A stretch of 64,000 nt of DNA from Ricordea florida (GCA_949710005.1 OX453272.1:38689373-38753372), one strand, 5' to 3'. Counted from the first letter of the stretch, positions 32,766 through 44,720 are shown. The notes: generated from the letters alone by a model not told the origin. Program-made: numbers and translations.

Positions 32766-33045
32766 ATGGCCTCCAACTTTATGGCTCTGTCTGTGGTCAC
32801 CAGCAAGTGAGGATTTGTCACACGATTCATTTTGGAACCTCAGTACACTCAATAGAGTCGTAGCAACCAGTGATTTTGCCAGTGTTCCATTCTATGTTAA
32901 TAACAATGGCCTCCAACTTAATGGCTCTGTCTGTGGTCACCAGCAAGTGAGGATTTGTCACACGATTCATTTTTGAACCTCGGTACACTCAATAGAGTCG
33001 TAGCAACCAGTGATTTTGCCAGTGTTCCATTCTATGTTAATAACA
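32766..33045 (+). repeat. tandem duplication of a 140-bp unit
   Basis: ATGGCCTCCAACTTTATGGC... at 32766-32905 is repeated almost exactly at 32906-33045. It lies 3' of the antisense LINE reverse transcriptase, probably within that element. Confidence 0.85.
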
Positions 33046-33109
33046 ACCGTCTTACCGTATACATGATCCACAACTGGTACAGTGAACATGTCCCAATGGC
33101 TGCATTGCG

Positions 33110-35310
33110 AGGCTTAGTACAGTACAAATGAAAGTGGCACCATACACAATACAACTGACAACAACCGCGAAGGGCTATCTCCCTGGACGATTCCTTTATT
33201 GATGTTCACAACTCCCAAACTCTGTCCACATGATGTCAGTTCAGTATTCCACTCATCCATGCTGCTCGCGAGAAACTCTCTCACATTAGCCGTAACACCA
33301 AACATTTCCAGGCATTCCATTATCCAACTATGTGCAATGTATGTGGCACCGTATCACAAGCCTTGCGGTAATCGATCCAGACGACCATGGCATGGTTCGT
33401 GCGCCTTCTTTTGCAGTCCTCATGAATCGCCTTATCAATCAGCAGTTGATCTTTAGTCCCACTAGTTCCTCCATTACCCCCCTTTTGCTCTTCAAATAGT
33501 ATTTCCTCCAGATGCTCGTACATCGCCTCATCAATGACTCCTGTGATGAGCGTCCACATAAGGGGAAGGCAAGAGATTGGTCTAAAGTTGTCAATTGCAT
33601 TGCCTTTACTAAGATCCTTCAGACATAAAATCGTTCTCCCGAAGGTTAACCATGGCAACCTCTCTTCTCCATTCAAGATGTCATTCAACTGATCAGCAAT
33701 TCTTCATGAAGAACCCTGAACTATTTTAACCAGAAACCTTGCACACCACTCCCGCCAGGAGCTTTCCAACTTTCATTTTTCTATTTTTCTTCACTTTACT
33801 ACACTGGGTAGTTATCATCTCAGGTGTTATCTCCAGTTCTCATTGTTTGCTATTCATAACGTCATTTCTAATGTTAGTCGACCACTCTGCATTCCTGTAA
33901 TGCTCTTGCCCTACACTTCAGACGTCACTCCAAAACGTTTTACTTTCGTCCACATCAGATTATAGCGGAGCTCCACAGCGGCTCGAAGAGCCGCAGAGCG
34001 GAGCCCCATAACTACCGTGCGAGGATAGAAATTGAGAAAACCATGCGTTTGAGTTTTCATGGTCATCGTGGCTAGCGGCATGGCTCGCGGGCGCGTGCGC
34101 CTAGCGACGACGACGACGACGACGATGTTGCCGCAACATGGCGGCCATAGTCATCCGGGATATTTAGAAGGTCTTAAACCGAAACGAGGCTTTGTTTTTC
34201 GCGCGCCTTTCGCGGCTTGCCGCGGCTACACAACCTACAGCCAGCAGTCTACAGCAGTCTACAATGTTTTGCTGAAGAAACGGATTATTCATAGCGGTTT
34301 TGGAGGAAAAATTTTCTTCCTACAAGTTTTCAAGCATTTTTGGAGGGACTGTGTGAGGAGCTGCGCTTTTAGGTTTGCCTAAATCTATTTAATATTGTCA
34401 ACCATGGCCGTGCCGTTCAACACCTGATAGAATCTCTTCTGATATTGCTGGAATATTCCATTCTGCTTATACGTACTGCATGACTTTGTAACTTTATTTG
34501 ATTTACCACAAAATACAAATAACGATAAAACAAGACAGTTACACAAAAGCAAATGAAAGTGGCGAGGAAGCGCAAAAAGAAACCATGAGGCTTATAGACA
34601 TTGGACTCCCTCAGAGTAAAAATAAAGTTAACAGTAACAGTAAGGCCAGGATCGAAAGTAAAATACAATGAAGGTAAGTATAAATTAACTAATTACATAG
34701 ACTGAGTTGACAAAATATAAGGTATGGTACATGTAACAGTAAGGAAAAAATAATATCAGACATGTGAAGAAATATAACTATTTACTACAAGATTTATAAC
34801 TAATAATTCATATATAATTTTTTTTTTCAATTTCGTTTTGAATAAGTGGAGAGAATTAGATTCTTTAATATTATTTTCTATAGAGTTATAAAAAGTAGGT
34901 CATTGGAAAGTGACAGAAAATTTACGAAGGTTTGTTCTACCCGTTGTACATATCTCTTAATTTTTGCGGCCTTAGCAGGTACCATCTGTTTCAACTTCTC
35001 AATCACCGTTGTGATCTTTTTTCTTCTGATGTTCAAGGTAGTTCTAATTAAACTGTTTAAACTACGTTTTTCTTTATTCCCCTCGTTTTTCCCTTTCCAT
35101 GATATTGATCTCTTTCCTCTTTCATCATTGTAATATCTCCTTCAATCCTCCTTTTCCACCACGGCTCTTTGTTCTGCCTTTTTGTGGTCAACTTGAGACC
35201 TATTTCTTTTGCAATGTAGATGCTTGCCGCATTGATACGTTTGTTGGTTTCAGTGATATTTCTAGTTAGAATTTTATCAAGGCCTCAAATTTGCCGTTGC
35301 TTTTAACTGA
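33110..35310 (-). pseudogene. decayed LINE with R2-like/cnidarian reverse transcriptase
   Basis: Antisense pieces are collinear. 35310-34900 reads [31 protein letters not shown] and AKAAKIKRYVQRV. 33960-33110 reads [87 protein letters not shown] and GIVQGDSPS. This layout (K-PWWKRR block, then [26 protein letters not shown]) is a common cnidarian non-LTR reverse transcriptase I associate with R2-like annotations. About 0.9 kb of unrelated sequence (about 33960-34900) splits it. Frameshifts and stops make it inactive. Confidence 0.65.
33965..34895. other. insertion between the two LINE pieces; no gene supported
   Basis: It begins with a short palindrome (GCGGCTCGAAGAGCCGC near 33976). The frame at 34059-34382 has a run of Thr codons from (ACG)n and looks repeat-derived. 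The rest is AT-rich. No protein is recognised. Confidence 0.4.
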
Positions 35311-35849
35311 ATTCCAACTACTGATCATCGCTGCGGTAGAGGGAGGAATTTCTCAATTTAGCCTTATCAAAAGCATCAAAATTAAGTAGTTTTGGCACCT
35401 GACTGTGTTGTTGTGTATGTATAGAGAGCAATATCGTGACAATTAAGGTTTTGTCTATGTTAAATGACAAGTATGTCCTCTGTATCGTTGGAGTTGTCGT
35501 ATCGTCAACGACGTATTTCTTGTCCAAAAATGTATTTACTGACATTTGCGGGATGTATTCATTCACACTTGTTCATAGTTTCATGTATTTAGCCGCATTC
35601 AGCCATTGTATGGCTTCACTTTCACAGGCTGAACAGTTACGTTTAGAAATTAATTTTGTACACGAAATGGTGCAAAATTCAATTACTGAGCATAGGCCGG
35701 ATTAGCGCATACAATATGAGTCAAAACCTCGTACCCAGAGCCTGCATTCCTCTTAGACCAAAATGGCGGATATGTTGCGATCGGGTGAACGGGAAATATC
35801 TCATGTATATACCCACCACGAGTCCCTAACTACGTAACACACGTTAAAT

Positions 35850-35920
35850 TGTTCAGTGCACCATTTAATTACGTCAACGCACCATTTAATTACGTCAACG
35901 TACCATTCAACCACGTACAG
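35850..35920 (+). repeat. three tandem 20-bp units (ACCATTTAATTACGTCAACG)
   Basis: Three near-identical units, followed by a duplicated 35-bp block (GGAACTCGTGGTGGGTATGT near 35921, and a diverged copy near 35983). The 107-codon frame over it (35849-36172) is repeat-driven. Confidence 0.7.
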
Positions 35921-36179
35921 GGAACTCGTGGTGGGTATGTACATGAGATCTCTGCTTGTAAAGGGAAACAATTACATATAATGGAACTCGTGGTAGGTAG
36001 ATATACAGGAGATCTCTGCCAGGTGAACGATCCGAACCATCGAATTGGAGCAGCAGTTGACCCCCTTGATGAATGTGAGGCGTTGTGGGAAACAAGCGAT
36101 GCTGATTGTCGGGAAGCAGTCCACATAAGGCTGGAGTATGTTATACAGTCCCTCCAAACCATATTACCATAATATGGTT

Positions 36180-36480
36180 CGCACATGAAAGGAGATGAGA
36201 AATGTAACTATGCAGTGTCACCTCCAGCCTTACTTCTATTCAAAGGCTAGGTTCCTAAGGACAAAACTGTAAAATGGCCATGTCATAGTTTACATGCGGT
36301 TTTATACATGCGAGCATGCGCATCAGAATATCTGTGTAAAAGACTTGCTCGCTGGAATAAAAAAAGTTGTTGTGTTTACCACCGTGAATCTCGTTGATTC
36401 TCGTCCATCCTGACTCGATACTACAACAGGCCTATTCAGGCATGAACTCGATTCGGACAGGTAATGGGCTCCTGATTCGA
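36180..36480 (+). repeat. possible solo-LTR-like end
   Basis: GGAATAAAAAAAGTTGTTGTG followed by ACCACCGTGAATCTCG and ending ...CTACAACA resembles the R/U5 part of a retroviral-type LTR (polyadenylation signal, then a CA end). I could not place the 5' TG end or a target duplication. Confidence 0.25.
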
Positions 36481-36834
36481 ACCAATAACCTTGTGATACC
36501 GATGCAATGGTCTAACCAAATGTTAGGTATATTACGAACTCACAAACGACAGAGTACTTTAACTACTTAGAAAAGGGAATCGTCAATCATGCTACGCAAA
36601 ATGAACAAAAAAGTGTAAGTTCATGCCATAGCTCGAATAGTTTGGGTATTGTTTATTTATTTATTTGCCATTTACATAATAGTTACTATAAATACACCTA
36701 AGTTAATAGCGAGGAGACCTCAGGAAACCACAATGCTTATAGGAGAGGCCACCTCGAAGGATAATATAAAAGTATAATTTGGTGCTGTGTGAGTGCGGCA
36801 TAACAGATTCAAGATTGTTTAAATAAAAATTTTA

Positions 36835-37020
36835 ACATTTTTTCGAATTTTTTTTACTATGTGTGAAAAAGTCACAATTGGACCTTCGTTCTGCATGAAT
36901 ATTTTTTTTTTACCTTCTTCTTTGAATGAATTTTTTTCATTGGCATTTTCCCTTGCATGAATTTTTTTTTGTTTTTTTCCCCACCCTCCCCCCATCACTT
37001 TTCTAATGGTCCGTCCCTTA
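36835..37020. mobile_element. GGACGGACCATTAG MITE, copy 2 (one-sided)
   Basis: TTTACTATGTGTGAAAAAGT, the TGCATGAATTTTTTT units and the right end CTTTTCTAATGGTCCGTCCC match 13350-13510. The left inverted end is missing. Confidence 0.7.
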
Positions 37021-37487
37021 GTGATAGGGTCTTGCAAATGACCAACTCACCTTTTCGGCTTCTTTTCGGCAACTCTAAGAATGATGGATATTTCCATGAT
37101 GGAAATAGTGCTTTATATATCACTTCGTGGATGTATCTCTTTCGGCCACACAATCATTGCAGATAGTCGCTTGAGTTTTACGAGAACCACATCAGCTACA
37201 AAACAACACGAATACTCGTGGTTTTGTTACAAGAACGGATTTTGAGAAAAAGGCGAGGAACACTCATGGAGAGGATTCAGTACTACTCTACCCAGTGCCT
37301 CTGACAGAGGGCGAACGCAACTCGGACTTCTTTTTCTCTCTTGCTTCTTTGATTCTTCTTTGCTGTGTTATTCGCAACGTTGGTTTGCAGCGTTTGTTAT
37401 TAAATTGGAACGTTCGTCTTTTATTCCCAGCGTTCGTTTTTATTTTGCAGCGTTCGTTCATTTACTTATAACATTCATTTTCTGTGC

Positions 37488-37489
<2 letters not shown>

Positions 37490-37572
<83 letters not shown>

Positions 37573-37619
37573 CCTCCCTCTAATCTCCCTGCCTCCCTCC
37601 CTCTCTCTCTCTCTCTCTT
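37490..37619 (+). repeat. (CT)n microsatellite
   Basis: About 40 uninterrupted CT units, then a CT/CCCT-rich stretch. It creates artificial Leu-Ser and Arg-Glu ORFs on both strands. Confidence 0.95.
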
Positions 37620-39671
37620 TTTGCAGCGTTCGTTTAATTTGCAGCGTGTCCCCTGAGGGCCATTAGACAAATTATATTACGAAAAAATCAATTTTCTCTG
37701 GCTTTAATTTGTTCCTAGGGACAATAAGATAAGAGATACGGAAAAGGCTTTTATAAGTTGCAGAATAGAAAAGTTTCCAGCAAAACTTGGATAATAAAGT
37801 TTTTATCCGTAATGGACAAAGTGGAAGATCCGGTAGCGGAAGATCGATACGACATAACCATAAGATACTGCACATCCAAAACCTCTTCTCTTTGGAGATC
37901 TTTACATGTGAAAGCTCGCCTGAGTGCGACTATAAAGTTTCGATCATACCTGGATAACTATTTGATTTTCGTTTCGTGTTATACATGATGAATATTAAGT
38001 ATTAAAATTTCGGATACTCTACCCATTTCAGACACTCAAAGATCAATTTCATACCGAATCGAGTGGTCATTCTTCATTTGCATGTAACCGGTGCGAGATT
38101 TTCGCTCCGGCATAGAAACCGGGGGTTTACCTCGGTGTAAAAACCTGTGAAGTTTTTCTTTGTTTTTCCACTATTATTTTCATAGCCTCTGTTGTGTTGT
38201 CTCCTTTGTTTTCTTTGTTCTACGTCACTTGTGAACGTAACAGGTTTTTACACCGAGGATGAGCCGAAACCAGGATTCATGTAAACATGCTTGACCCCCC
38301 GTCTCCAAGGTTTGACGACTCACGCACATCACAAAAATAAACAAACTTCAATATATGAGGCCGTTGTGGCGAATTTCTACATGATTACTTCCCCGATACC
38401 CTGGAGAAAAGCAATAAGAAGGGACCAAAAAATATTTTTATTCATAATTATTTCTCGCGCCTCCCTTATGAGTGGGGAAAGTATACTTTGGTTTTGACAT
38501 AGTCCCAAACAAACTTCTGTTGAATTGCTGAATGACAGAGTATAAGATATTCGGTTGCTCGCAGTTATTAACAGAAATTTCGCTGATCTATAAGCATTTT
38601 ACATTTTTGGTATGCAAACTTACAAGATCGTTGCTCTCGCTTGAGCGTTCATAGATCTGTATTTTTTTTAAATTAATTATTAACGTTGTTCCTTCCGCCA
38701 CGCGCTTATAAAAATTTAACGAAAGATACGGAGTATTAGGTTAATATGATTTTTTTACATCGGAAGAGGATCAAAATAATAATAATAATAACTAAATACA
38801 TCTATGGTGAGAAACTCAGAACATATGGATGCGAAAGTGGAGTAGAGAACAGAGGACAGTTTGAATGGTAACTCCTTTAAGTCTGCGAAATCAAGCGGAA
38901 GCAACCATATCCTAAATGCCAGATAAATCACCAGTTCTTTTCTATTTGTGTTCACACACTAATAATTCTTTGTGATATTAAGAACAAATGGAACACTTCT
39001 CATTGGCTCGTTGGTTAGTCGAAGATAAAGCGGACCAAATGCGAGTTGTTATTAAATATACCACAGTGAATTGATGATGTCATTCACAATAGTCTTTAGG
39101 TCTTGGCGATCTGTGAATCGAGAACTTGCCCGCTGAACCGCCTAATCATAAACATCCTCTTTTTTTGCGTTCAGCCTATTTTCTATTTCTGCCTGAGGAG
39201 TTCTATTTCAGTTTAGCATCCTCCACAGAGTTCGGCCGAATGACAGGTTTGCGTGAATGTTTGCGTTTAAATCAAATTACACTTTTGTAGTCGCCCTATA
39301 TCCAGCTACAAAAGAGTTTTTCTTTGGGTTAAAATTCGGTTCCATTACAAAACCAGTGCACCATTTCCTTTATCAAATACAATCTTGTGGTCAGTTCGGT
39401 AGATTATAATACATACTTTCCTTGTTGGGTCGTTTTTAGTCGCGTTTCCGAAAAAGAAATTCCGATTCGAAAAAGTTTTGAGTACGTCAGAATGTTTTCG
39501 ACTAACGCTGCTAGCCTTTCTAAATATCAGTAACGCTGTCGGAATGTTTTAATTCCTCTGTTCACGTCTATAGTGATCTGTACGGTAAAGTAATGTTATA
39601 TGCCCAGTTTTCGTTTTAGTGAATTTGAAATGAAATTATATCGTGTTTTTGTTTGATTTTGTTGATTGCAG
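37620..39671. other. region upstream of the lin-28-type exons
   Basis: The first coding exon of the lin-28-type gene should lie here but I cannot fix it. One candidate is ATG at 39492 with a donor at 39531 joining an alternative acceptor at 39679 (in phase). Another start is ATG at 37812 (MDKVEDPVAED), with no phase-compatible donor. A foldback repeat is at 38118-38275 (TTTACCTCGGTGTAAAAACC / GGTTTTTACACCGAGGATGA). Confidence 0.4.
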
Positions 39672-39790
39672 ATGCTAGAGAGGACGAAAGCACCAACCTG
39701 TTTACTGGATCGGTAAAATGGTTTAATCTTGTCAAAGGGTTTGGTTTCATCACAACGGACGATAAGAAAGAAGATGTTTTTGTCCATCAG
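39672..39790 (+). CDS. lin28: lin-28-type gene, exon with first half of the cold-shock domain
   Basis: Acceptor GATTGCAG|ATGCTA (the ATG is out of frame), donor CATCAG|GTAACT. It encodes [17 protein letters not shown] through [12 protein letters not shown]-binding aromatic residues of RNP1 (KGFGFI) and RNP2 (VFVHQ) are present. Confidence 0.85.
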
Positions 39791-42700
39791 GTAACTACTG
39801 TAAATGTGATTTTTTTCCCTATAGGGGACGAAAAGCCATGGTAAGCCGGCGATCGTCATAGTTTTTTGTTTCGCAGTTCCGTTTGCCACAGTGAGAAAAA
39901 TCTTTTCGAAGGCCCTCAAAATGATTAATTATTCATCACAATCGCTTCTCTTGGATAATCTTATATACGTCGCTTCAACTGAGTGGCTTTCAGTTTCAAA
40001 TTCCACGATTTTGAGTAAGACCTTTGGCTCACTTACGGCTAGCGGCCTTCGACAAGTAAATATTCTTTTGTTTTAATGTAAGCCGTGAAATTAAGGGCGC
40101 AATGTTTTTAAAATATCGCCGAGGGATACTAGTTTATTATCTTTGTGTTTTTAATTTTTGTTTCAATTTTCATAACCCTGGAAATATTGAATAAAATTAG
40201 TTGCGTTTTCATAGCGTCTAAAAAGATCGATCATCTCTACCGAACGTTCACGAATTGATATATTAGTTTCTAATAATTGTTCTGTTTTTTGTATAAAGTA
40301 TTTGTTTTGAATACTCGATCGCTCAAATGTTAATTTCATTTTAAAATCGACCGGTACTCTCAAAGGTAGAACGCAAGACGGAACGGCATGATTCAAATTA
40401 CAGTATCGTCAAACGTTCTTTCATTTCATAGTTTTTACAACCGGAGAAATATATGTCGATTAATTTCCCTTCCTAGAAGAAGCCAATCTTAAACTCCTAA
40501 AAACAGAAAGTAAATCGAGCAAGTTGAATGTTTATTATTTATTTAAGCGTTTTTCTTCATATCAATGAGAAAATCATTTTTGCTAAACAGCTGACGCTCT
40601 GCAGTAAGTTACGGATGTTCTACGTACGGATTGTTTGTCTTCTGAAATGTCAAAATACACTTTTCTTTGTTTACAGGTTTGAAAGCAGGGAAAAATTATT
40701 GTACCGTAAATATATATTTGCAGCATGTGTAGAAAGCTGGTGTTTAATTGTTAAAAGTACTCGCTTCTCGGCTGCGGAGGAAGGTTTTGTGGTTAACATT
40801 CATAGTGCAAACGTGTTGCGCACTTGTTCCAGTGTAATAATGGCGCCTTCTGTCAAACTTTGCCAGACGTCAGACATCTCAATAGAAAATTCAAGTTTCG
40901 AAACATCTGTTCCAGAGGCGGTCCAAACTCCCGGGGGGTGGGGTGGGTTTTCAGCCGTGTTGGTCACAAGTAGGGTTGGGTAATGGTATGATAGGGTATC
41001 GATTTAAGCCATTTTCCGCCATTTTGGTAATAAATAGGGTATCGATTTTTGCACTCGCATTATAGTTGTTGATACTTATTACTGGCGATTTCAATTTTTA
41101 CCTCAACAACAACGACAATGCAGACGCTCGTAATTTTCTTGACTTCCTTGAATCTGCAAATATGACTCAACAGGTCACTGGCTCAACCCACTCTAAAGGA
41201 CACACACTTGATCTAATAATTGCAAGAAGTGACAAAAACTTAGTCCACGATGTCATTATGCTGCCTGATCTTTTCTCCGATCACAAAGTTGTAACTTGCA
41301 AGCTAGATTACCCAAAGCCGTGGCTTCTAAAATCTCTGTTATATACCGATAACTAAGTCTTTGACCGCTGATGCTCTGGATGACGTTATACTGAAACTGC
41401 CTTACGTGAGAGATCCGAACTCCCTAGTTACAGTTGACCTGACATCATTGGTCAGTAAATATAATACAGCCCTGGAAAAAATCTACAACGACTTCGCCAC
41501 CATGAAATCGCGATGGATACCTCATCGACCACATGCACCGTGCTACAACGATGATTAGTCACTGACAACGGGGGAGTTTCCCTCACTCCTGAAGTTACCA
41601 CGTTTGAAAAAGGAAAACCTCGACAAGGAGATACTTAAGAACCACAGACCTCTTGCTAATATTCCGTTCCTTAGCAAAGTGATTGAACAGGTTGTTGCAA
41701 CACAAAAGTACAACTACCTTGAAGCTTACAATTTGATGCCAACTATGCAGTCTGCATATAGGAAACACCACTCAACGGAAACGACCTTGCTACGTGTGAC
41801 AAATGACATTCTTAGAACGATTGACCGACGCCAAGATGTTGTATTAGTCTTACTCGATTTATAAGCGGCCTTTGATACTGTTGATCATACGATCTTCGTG
41901 GAAAGACTTGAGTCTTACTTTGGTTTCTCAAAATTGACACTGTGCTGGTTCAGATCTCAAGTACCTTGAAAACCGTCGGGAATCAATAATCATTGGAGAT
42001 CAAGTGTCCACTCCTTGTGCTCTACGTTATGGTGTCGATTTGAAATAGTTTGAATGAAAGTTTAACGGTTTTGTTTTTATGTCGAAAGAAATTAAATCTT
42101 TTCTTTTTTAGTTAGAAAACTAAATTGCGCTAACTCCAGTCGTCGAAATCGTTTTCGAATAAGAATCGCGCGGACAACATGAAATACCACACAGAAATAA
42201 GGCAAGTTGATTTTATGTAAAAAGAATAAATTTACTTTGAGTTAAAAACAAAACCGTGGTACTTTCATTCAAACCCTTTGCAAATGTCGATCTCAAAGAG
42301 CTGATCGAAAGTCGGTGTCCGAGTTTTTGGAGCTTCTTCGAAGAATGTGACTTCAAGAACCGATGAGAATCAGAACTGAGACGCGATCGAGTAATAAAGT
42401 TGTCGATGTTTTTTTTTTTTTTTTTTTTTGGGGGGGGGGGCGAAGGCTCTGTTAGGGGGGTGGGTAGTCATCCATTATTCCTAAAATCGCTTATCTTTGG
42501 AATGTGACATTTGGTGTAAAGAAACCCGTTACTGTTCGTTACCGGTCGCCGATGATGCAAATTCTCCGCAAAAGTGACCTGAGAAATGAAAGCTATTTTG
42601 TTAACCCGAAAACTATCTCAGTTATCCTTTATCCCTGAAATTATTTTGCCAGTTATCCCTTATCCCTATAATTATTTAGTCAGTTATCCCTTATCCCTAT

Positions 42701-44416
42701 AATTATTTAGTCAGTTATCCCTTATCCCTACAATTATTTAGTCAGTTATCCCTTATCCCTATCATTATTTAGTCAGTTACCCGTTATCCCTATAATTATT
42801 TAGTCAGTTATCCCTTATCCCTATAATTATTTAGTCAGTTACCCCTTATCCCTATAATTATTTAGTCAGTTATCCCTTATCCCTATAATTATTTAGTCAG
42901 TTATCCCTTATCCCTATAATTATTTAGTCAGTTACCCGTTATCCCTATAATTATTTAGTCAGTTATCCCTTATCCCTATAATTATTTAGTCAGTTATCCC
43001 TTATCCCTATAATTATTTAGTCAGTTATCCCTTATCCCTATAATTATTTAGTCAGTTATCCCTTATCCTTACTGACCCCTAACAAAGCCTCATTTTTGTG
43101 TTTTCATAAGTACCGATATTGTTTTGATTCGCCCTTATTTGTTGCTAATTAAGTGAAAGACTAGGAATGTAACAAAGCACTTGACGTCAGGTTCCGTTGC
43201 AAACCAATTACTTTGTTTTCCCTCGTGTCCTGATGTTTTTCTCGACCGTGTCTCCGGAAGCAGCAGAACTCTCGGAAAAAAAAAACTGTTGTTCAGTCGA
43301 AACCTGACCTTTAACAATTGTTATCAGAAATCGAAGTGAATTGTTTTAATATACCAATGAAGCAACCTCGATATGGGGAGCTTGAGCGAAGACGACGACG
43401 ACGCCCAGGACAACACGAGTGGTGAAAAAATTAATTGTTGAAGCGTGTAAATTCGCTTAGCGGACTTTACTTTGCACATGCAGTTTTGGCAGTTCGTCTA
43501 GTTTGATCGTCCGGGTGAGGGTAGTTCTGAAAAGAACTGTTGTTGGTGACTGACGTTTCGACAACCTGAGCGGAAGTCATCTTCAGAGTCAACTACTGAT
43601 ACTCCTGGGTTCAAACCTTTTACTATACATGCAGTTTTATTGTGTCGTTCATTTGCGCTATTGTTTGGACCCGATCTGGTCAACGTTTTATCGTGGTAGT
43701 TGATTGCTTAATTTCGCGAGTGAAACCTTCTTCGAAACCGTTGTAAAGCGAGAATCGACGGCGGCCGTATTTCGGTAGCTTGAACGCCACTTAGTTTTTT
43801 CTCCATACAAAAACTCATTGGCTCAAGGTTTACCCAGAAGCCCCGGGTGTATTAACCTCCTCGGAGGTGGATAGTCATAGGTATTCCGTGGTGGAGAGCC
43901 AATCAGATTGCTCAAAGTGCCAAGGTTGCTGAGTTGGTATATACTAATGGTGTATTTTTGATAAATAACTTTGAACATGTTATACAACAATCTTTATATC
44001 ATTTTCAGAGTGCAATTAAGTCAAAAGGATATCGCAGCCTTGAGGAGGGAGAAAAAGTTCAATTTGAAATACTTGACACTGAAAAAGGCAAGATTGCTGC
44101 GTTTGTGACGTCACCTGATGGAGGAAATGTGAAAGGCGCGACACGCAAGGGACGCGTCAAAAAAGGCGCGCGAAAATATACCAGTTTGTGCTACAACTGC
44201 AACGAGATCGGACATAGAATGAAAAAATGCCCGTACGGAAGGCGAGCTAGCAGGATATGTCACCGCTGTGGAGATTTCAGTCATCTGATAAGAACTTGCC
44301 CTTTGCTGCTAAACGACTTGAAAACTTTCAAAACGGATGATTCATCTCTAAATTTCGAAAGCAATAATACGATCACAGAGAAACGTTCGTTTGAATCTAG
44401 CGCAGCTGTTTTTTAA
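39672..44416 (+). CDS. lin28: LIN-28-type RNA-binding protein (cold-shock domain + two CCHC zinc knuckles)
   Basis: Two coding exons are seen, 39672-39790 and 44009-44416, joined in phase 0 across a 4.2 kb intron. The cold-shock domain reads [19 protein letters not shown] then [29 protein letters not shown]. After a basic linker ([10 protein letters not shown]) come two knuckles of C-x2-C-x4-H-x4-C spacing: [14 protein letters not shown] and [15 protein letters not shown] cold-shock domain followed by exactly two such knuckles is the LIN-28 signature; Y-box proteins lack knuckles. In bilaterians LIN-28 binds pre-let-7 and mRNAs and keeps cells undifferentiated. The first exon is not identified; the exon starts in phase 1. 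The C-terminus is short (about 40 residues, polar). Confidence 0.85.
41060..42045 (+). pseudogene. CR1/L2-like LINE fragment in lin-28 intron
   Basis: Collinear frames: 41066-41356 is an endonuclease end ([34 protein letters not shown]); 41361-41558 is a linker; 41604-41864 and beyond is reverse transcriptase ([41 protein letters not shown]). Part of the protein between 41558 and 41600 is deleted, and stops interrupt it. It is cut at 42045 by a MITE. Confidence 0.75.
42048..42276. mobile_element. MITE with GTTTGAATGAAAGTTTAACGG ends
   Basis: The arms GTTTGAATGAAAGTTTAACGGTTTTG and CAAAACCGTGGTACTTTCATTCAAAC are inverted, about 30 bp each. It lies directly at the broken end of the LINE fragment. 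Confidence 0.65.
42606..43072 (+). repeat. 31-bp minisatellite, about 15 copies
   Basis: The unit starts CAGTTATCCCTTATCCCTAT and continues AATTATTTAGT. Central copies are nearly identical, with rare TATCCC to TACCCG/TACCCC changes; the first copies are more diverged. It lies in the lin-28-type intron, about 940 bp before the last exon. Confidence 0.95.
43170..43315. repeat. diverged foldback related to 55887-56002
   Basis: CAGGTTCCGTTGCAAACCAA...TTTTCCCTCGTGTCCTGATG, then a complementary CGGAAGCAGCAGAACTCTCGG block, parallels the hairpin at 55887. Confidence 0.4.
43498..43632 (-). repeat. Penelope-like terminal repeat, copy 3
   Basis: The block TTTGATCGTCCGGGTGAGGG through GACAACCTGAGCGGAAGTCA is the inverse of 13545-13640 and matches 30604-30700. 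No coding part is attached. Confidence 0.6.
44009..44416 (+). CDS. lin28: lin-28-type gene, exon with end of cold-shock domain and both knuckles
   Basis: Acceptor TTTTCAG|AGTGCA, stop TAA at 44414-44416. It encodes [20 protein letters not shown], then the basic linker, both CCHC knuckles and a short tail. A (TA)n run follows at 44468-44489, possibly in the 3' UTR. Confidence 0.85.
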   Translation, partial: SAIKSKGYRSLEEGEKVQFEILDTEKGKIAAFVTSPDGGNVKGATRKGRVKKGARKYTSLCYNCNEIGHRMKKCPYGRRASRICHRCGDFSHLIRTCPLLLNDLKTFKTDDSSLNFESNNTITEKRSFESSAAVF

Positions 44417-44584
44417 CAAAACACGGATTTTTCTTTGCCCCATCTTTAGTCGTAGATTCACAATCAATTTATATATATATATATATATAACAAGTAGAAA
44501 TGAGTGCCATGGCCGTTTGAAAGCGAAAGGTAACAACAAGTCCCTACGGGTTCAGTACGAACTCACAATAACCAGTTCCCAGTT

Positions 44585-44720
44585 GGCTTGATAGCTCAGT
44601 TGGTTAGAACGTCAGTTGAACCAGTATGGAAAGCTCATGGGCTGGAATCCCGTTCAAGCCTGAACTATGATTTTTTCAGGTCTTATCTTGGCAGCTATGT
44701 TGCTTACGTAACTGCGAGGA
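44585..44720 (+). repeat. tRNA-derived SINE copy 3 (diverged)
   Basis: GGCTTGATAGCTCAGTTGGTTAGAAC...TGGAATCCCGTTCAAGCC matches the SINE heads at 10434 and 10723. The tail TTTTTTCAGGTCTTATC...CAGCTATGTTGC also corresponds. Confidence 0.6.

Noticed and set aside
34059-34382. 107-codon frame with a poly-Thr run
   Set aside because: Driven by an (ACG)n run in repeat sequence; no splice context or recognisable domain.
35849-36172. 107-codon frame with repeated APFNYVN
   Set aside because: The start is three 20-bp tandem units and the rest overlaps duplicated repeat blocks on both strands.
37360-37670. Long Leu-Ser and Arg-Glu ORFs on both strands
   Set aside because: They are translations of the (CT)n microsatellite and carry no domain.
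40528-40983. 151-codon frame in the lin-28 intron
   Set aside because: No domain, hydrophobic and Cys composition typical of AT-rich chance translation, ends in G-rich low complexity; no supporting splice context.
42606-43072. CRISPR-like or telomeric array
   Set aside because: Head-to-tail 31-bp units without spacers, in a eukaryotic intron; the unit is not a telomere repeat.
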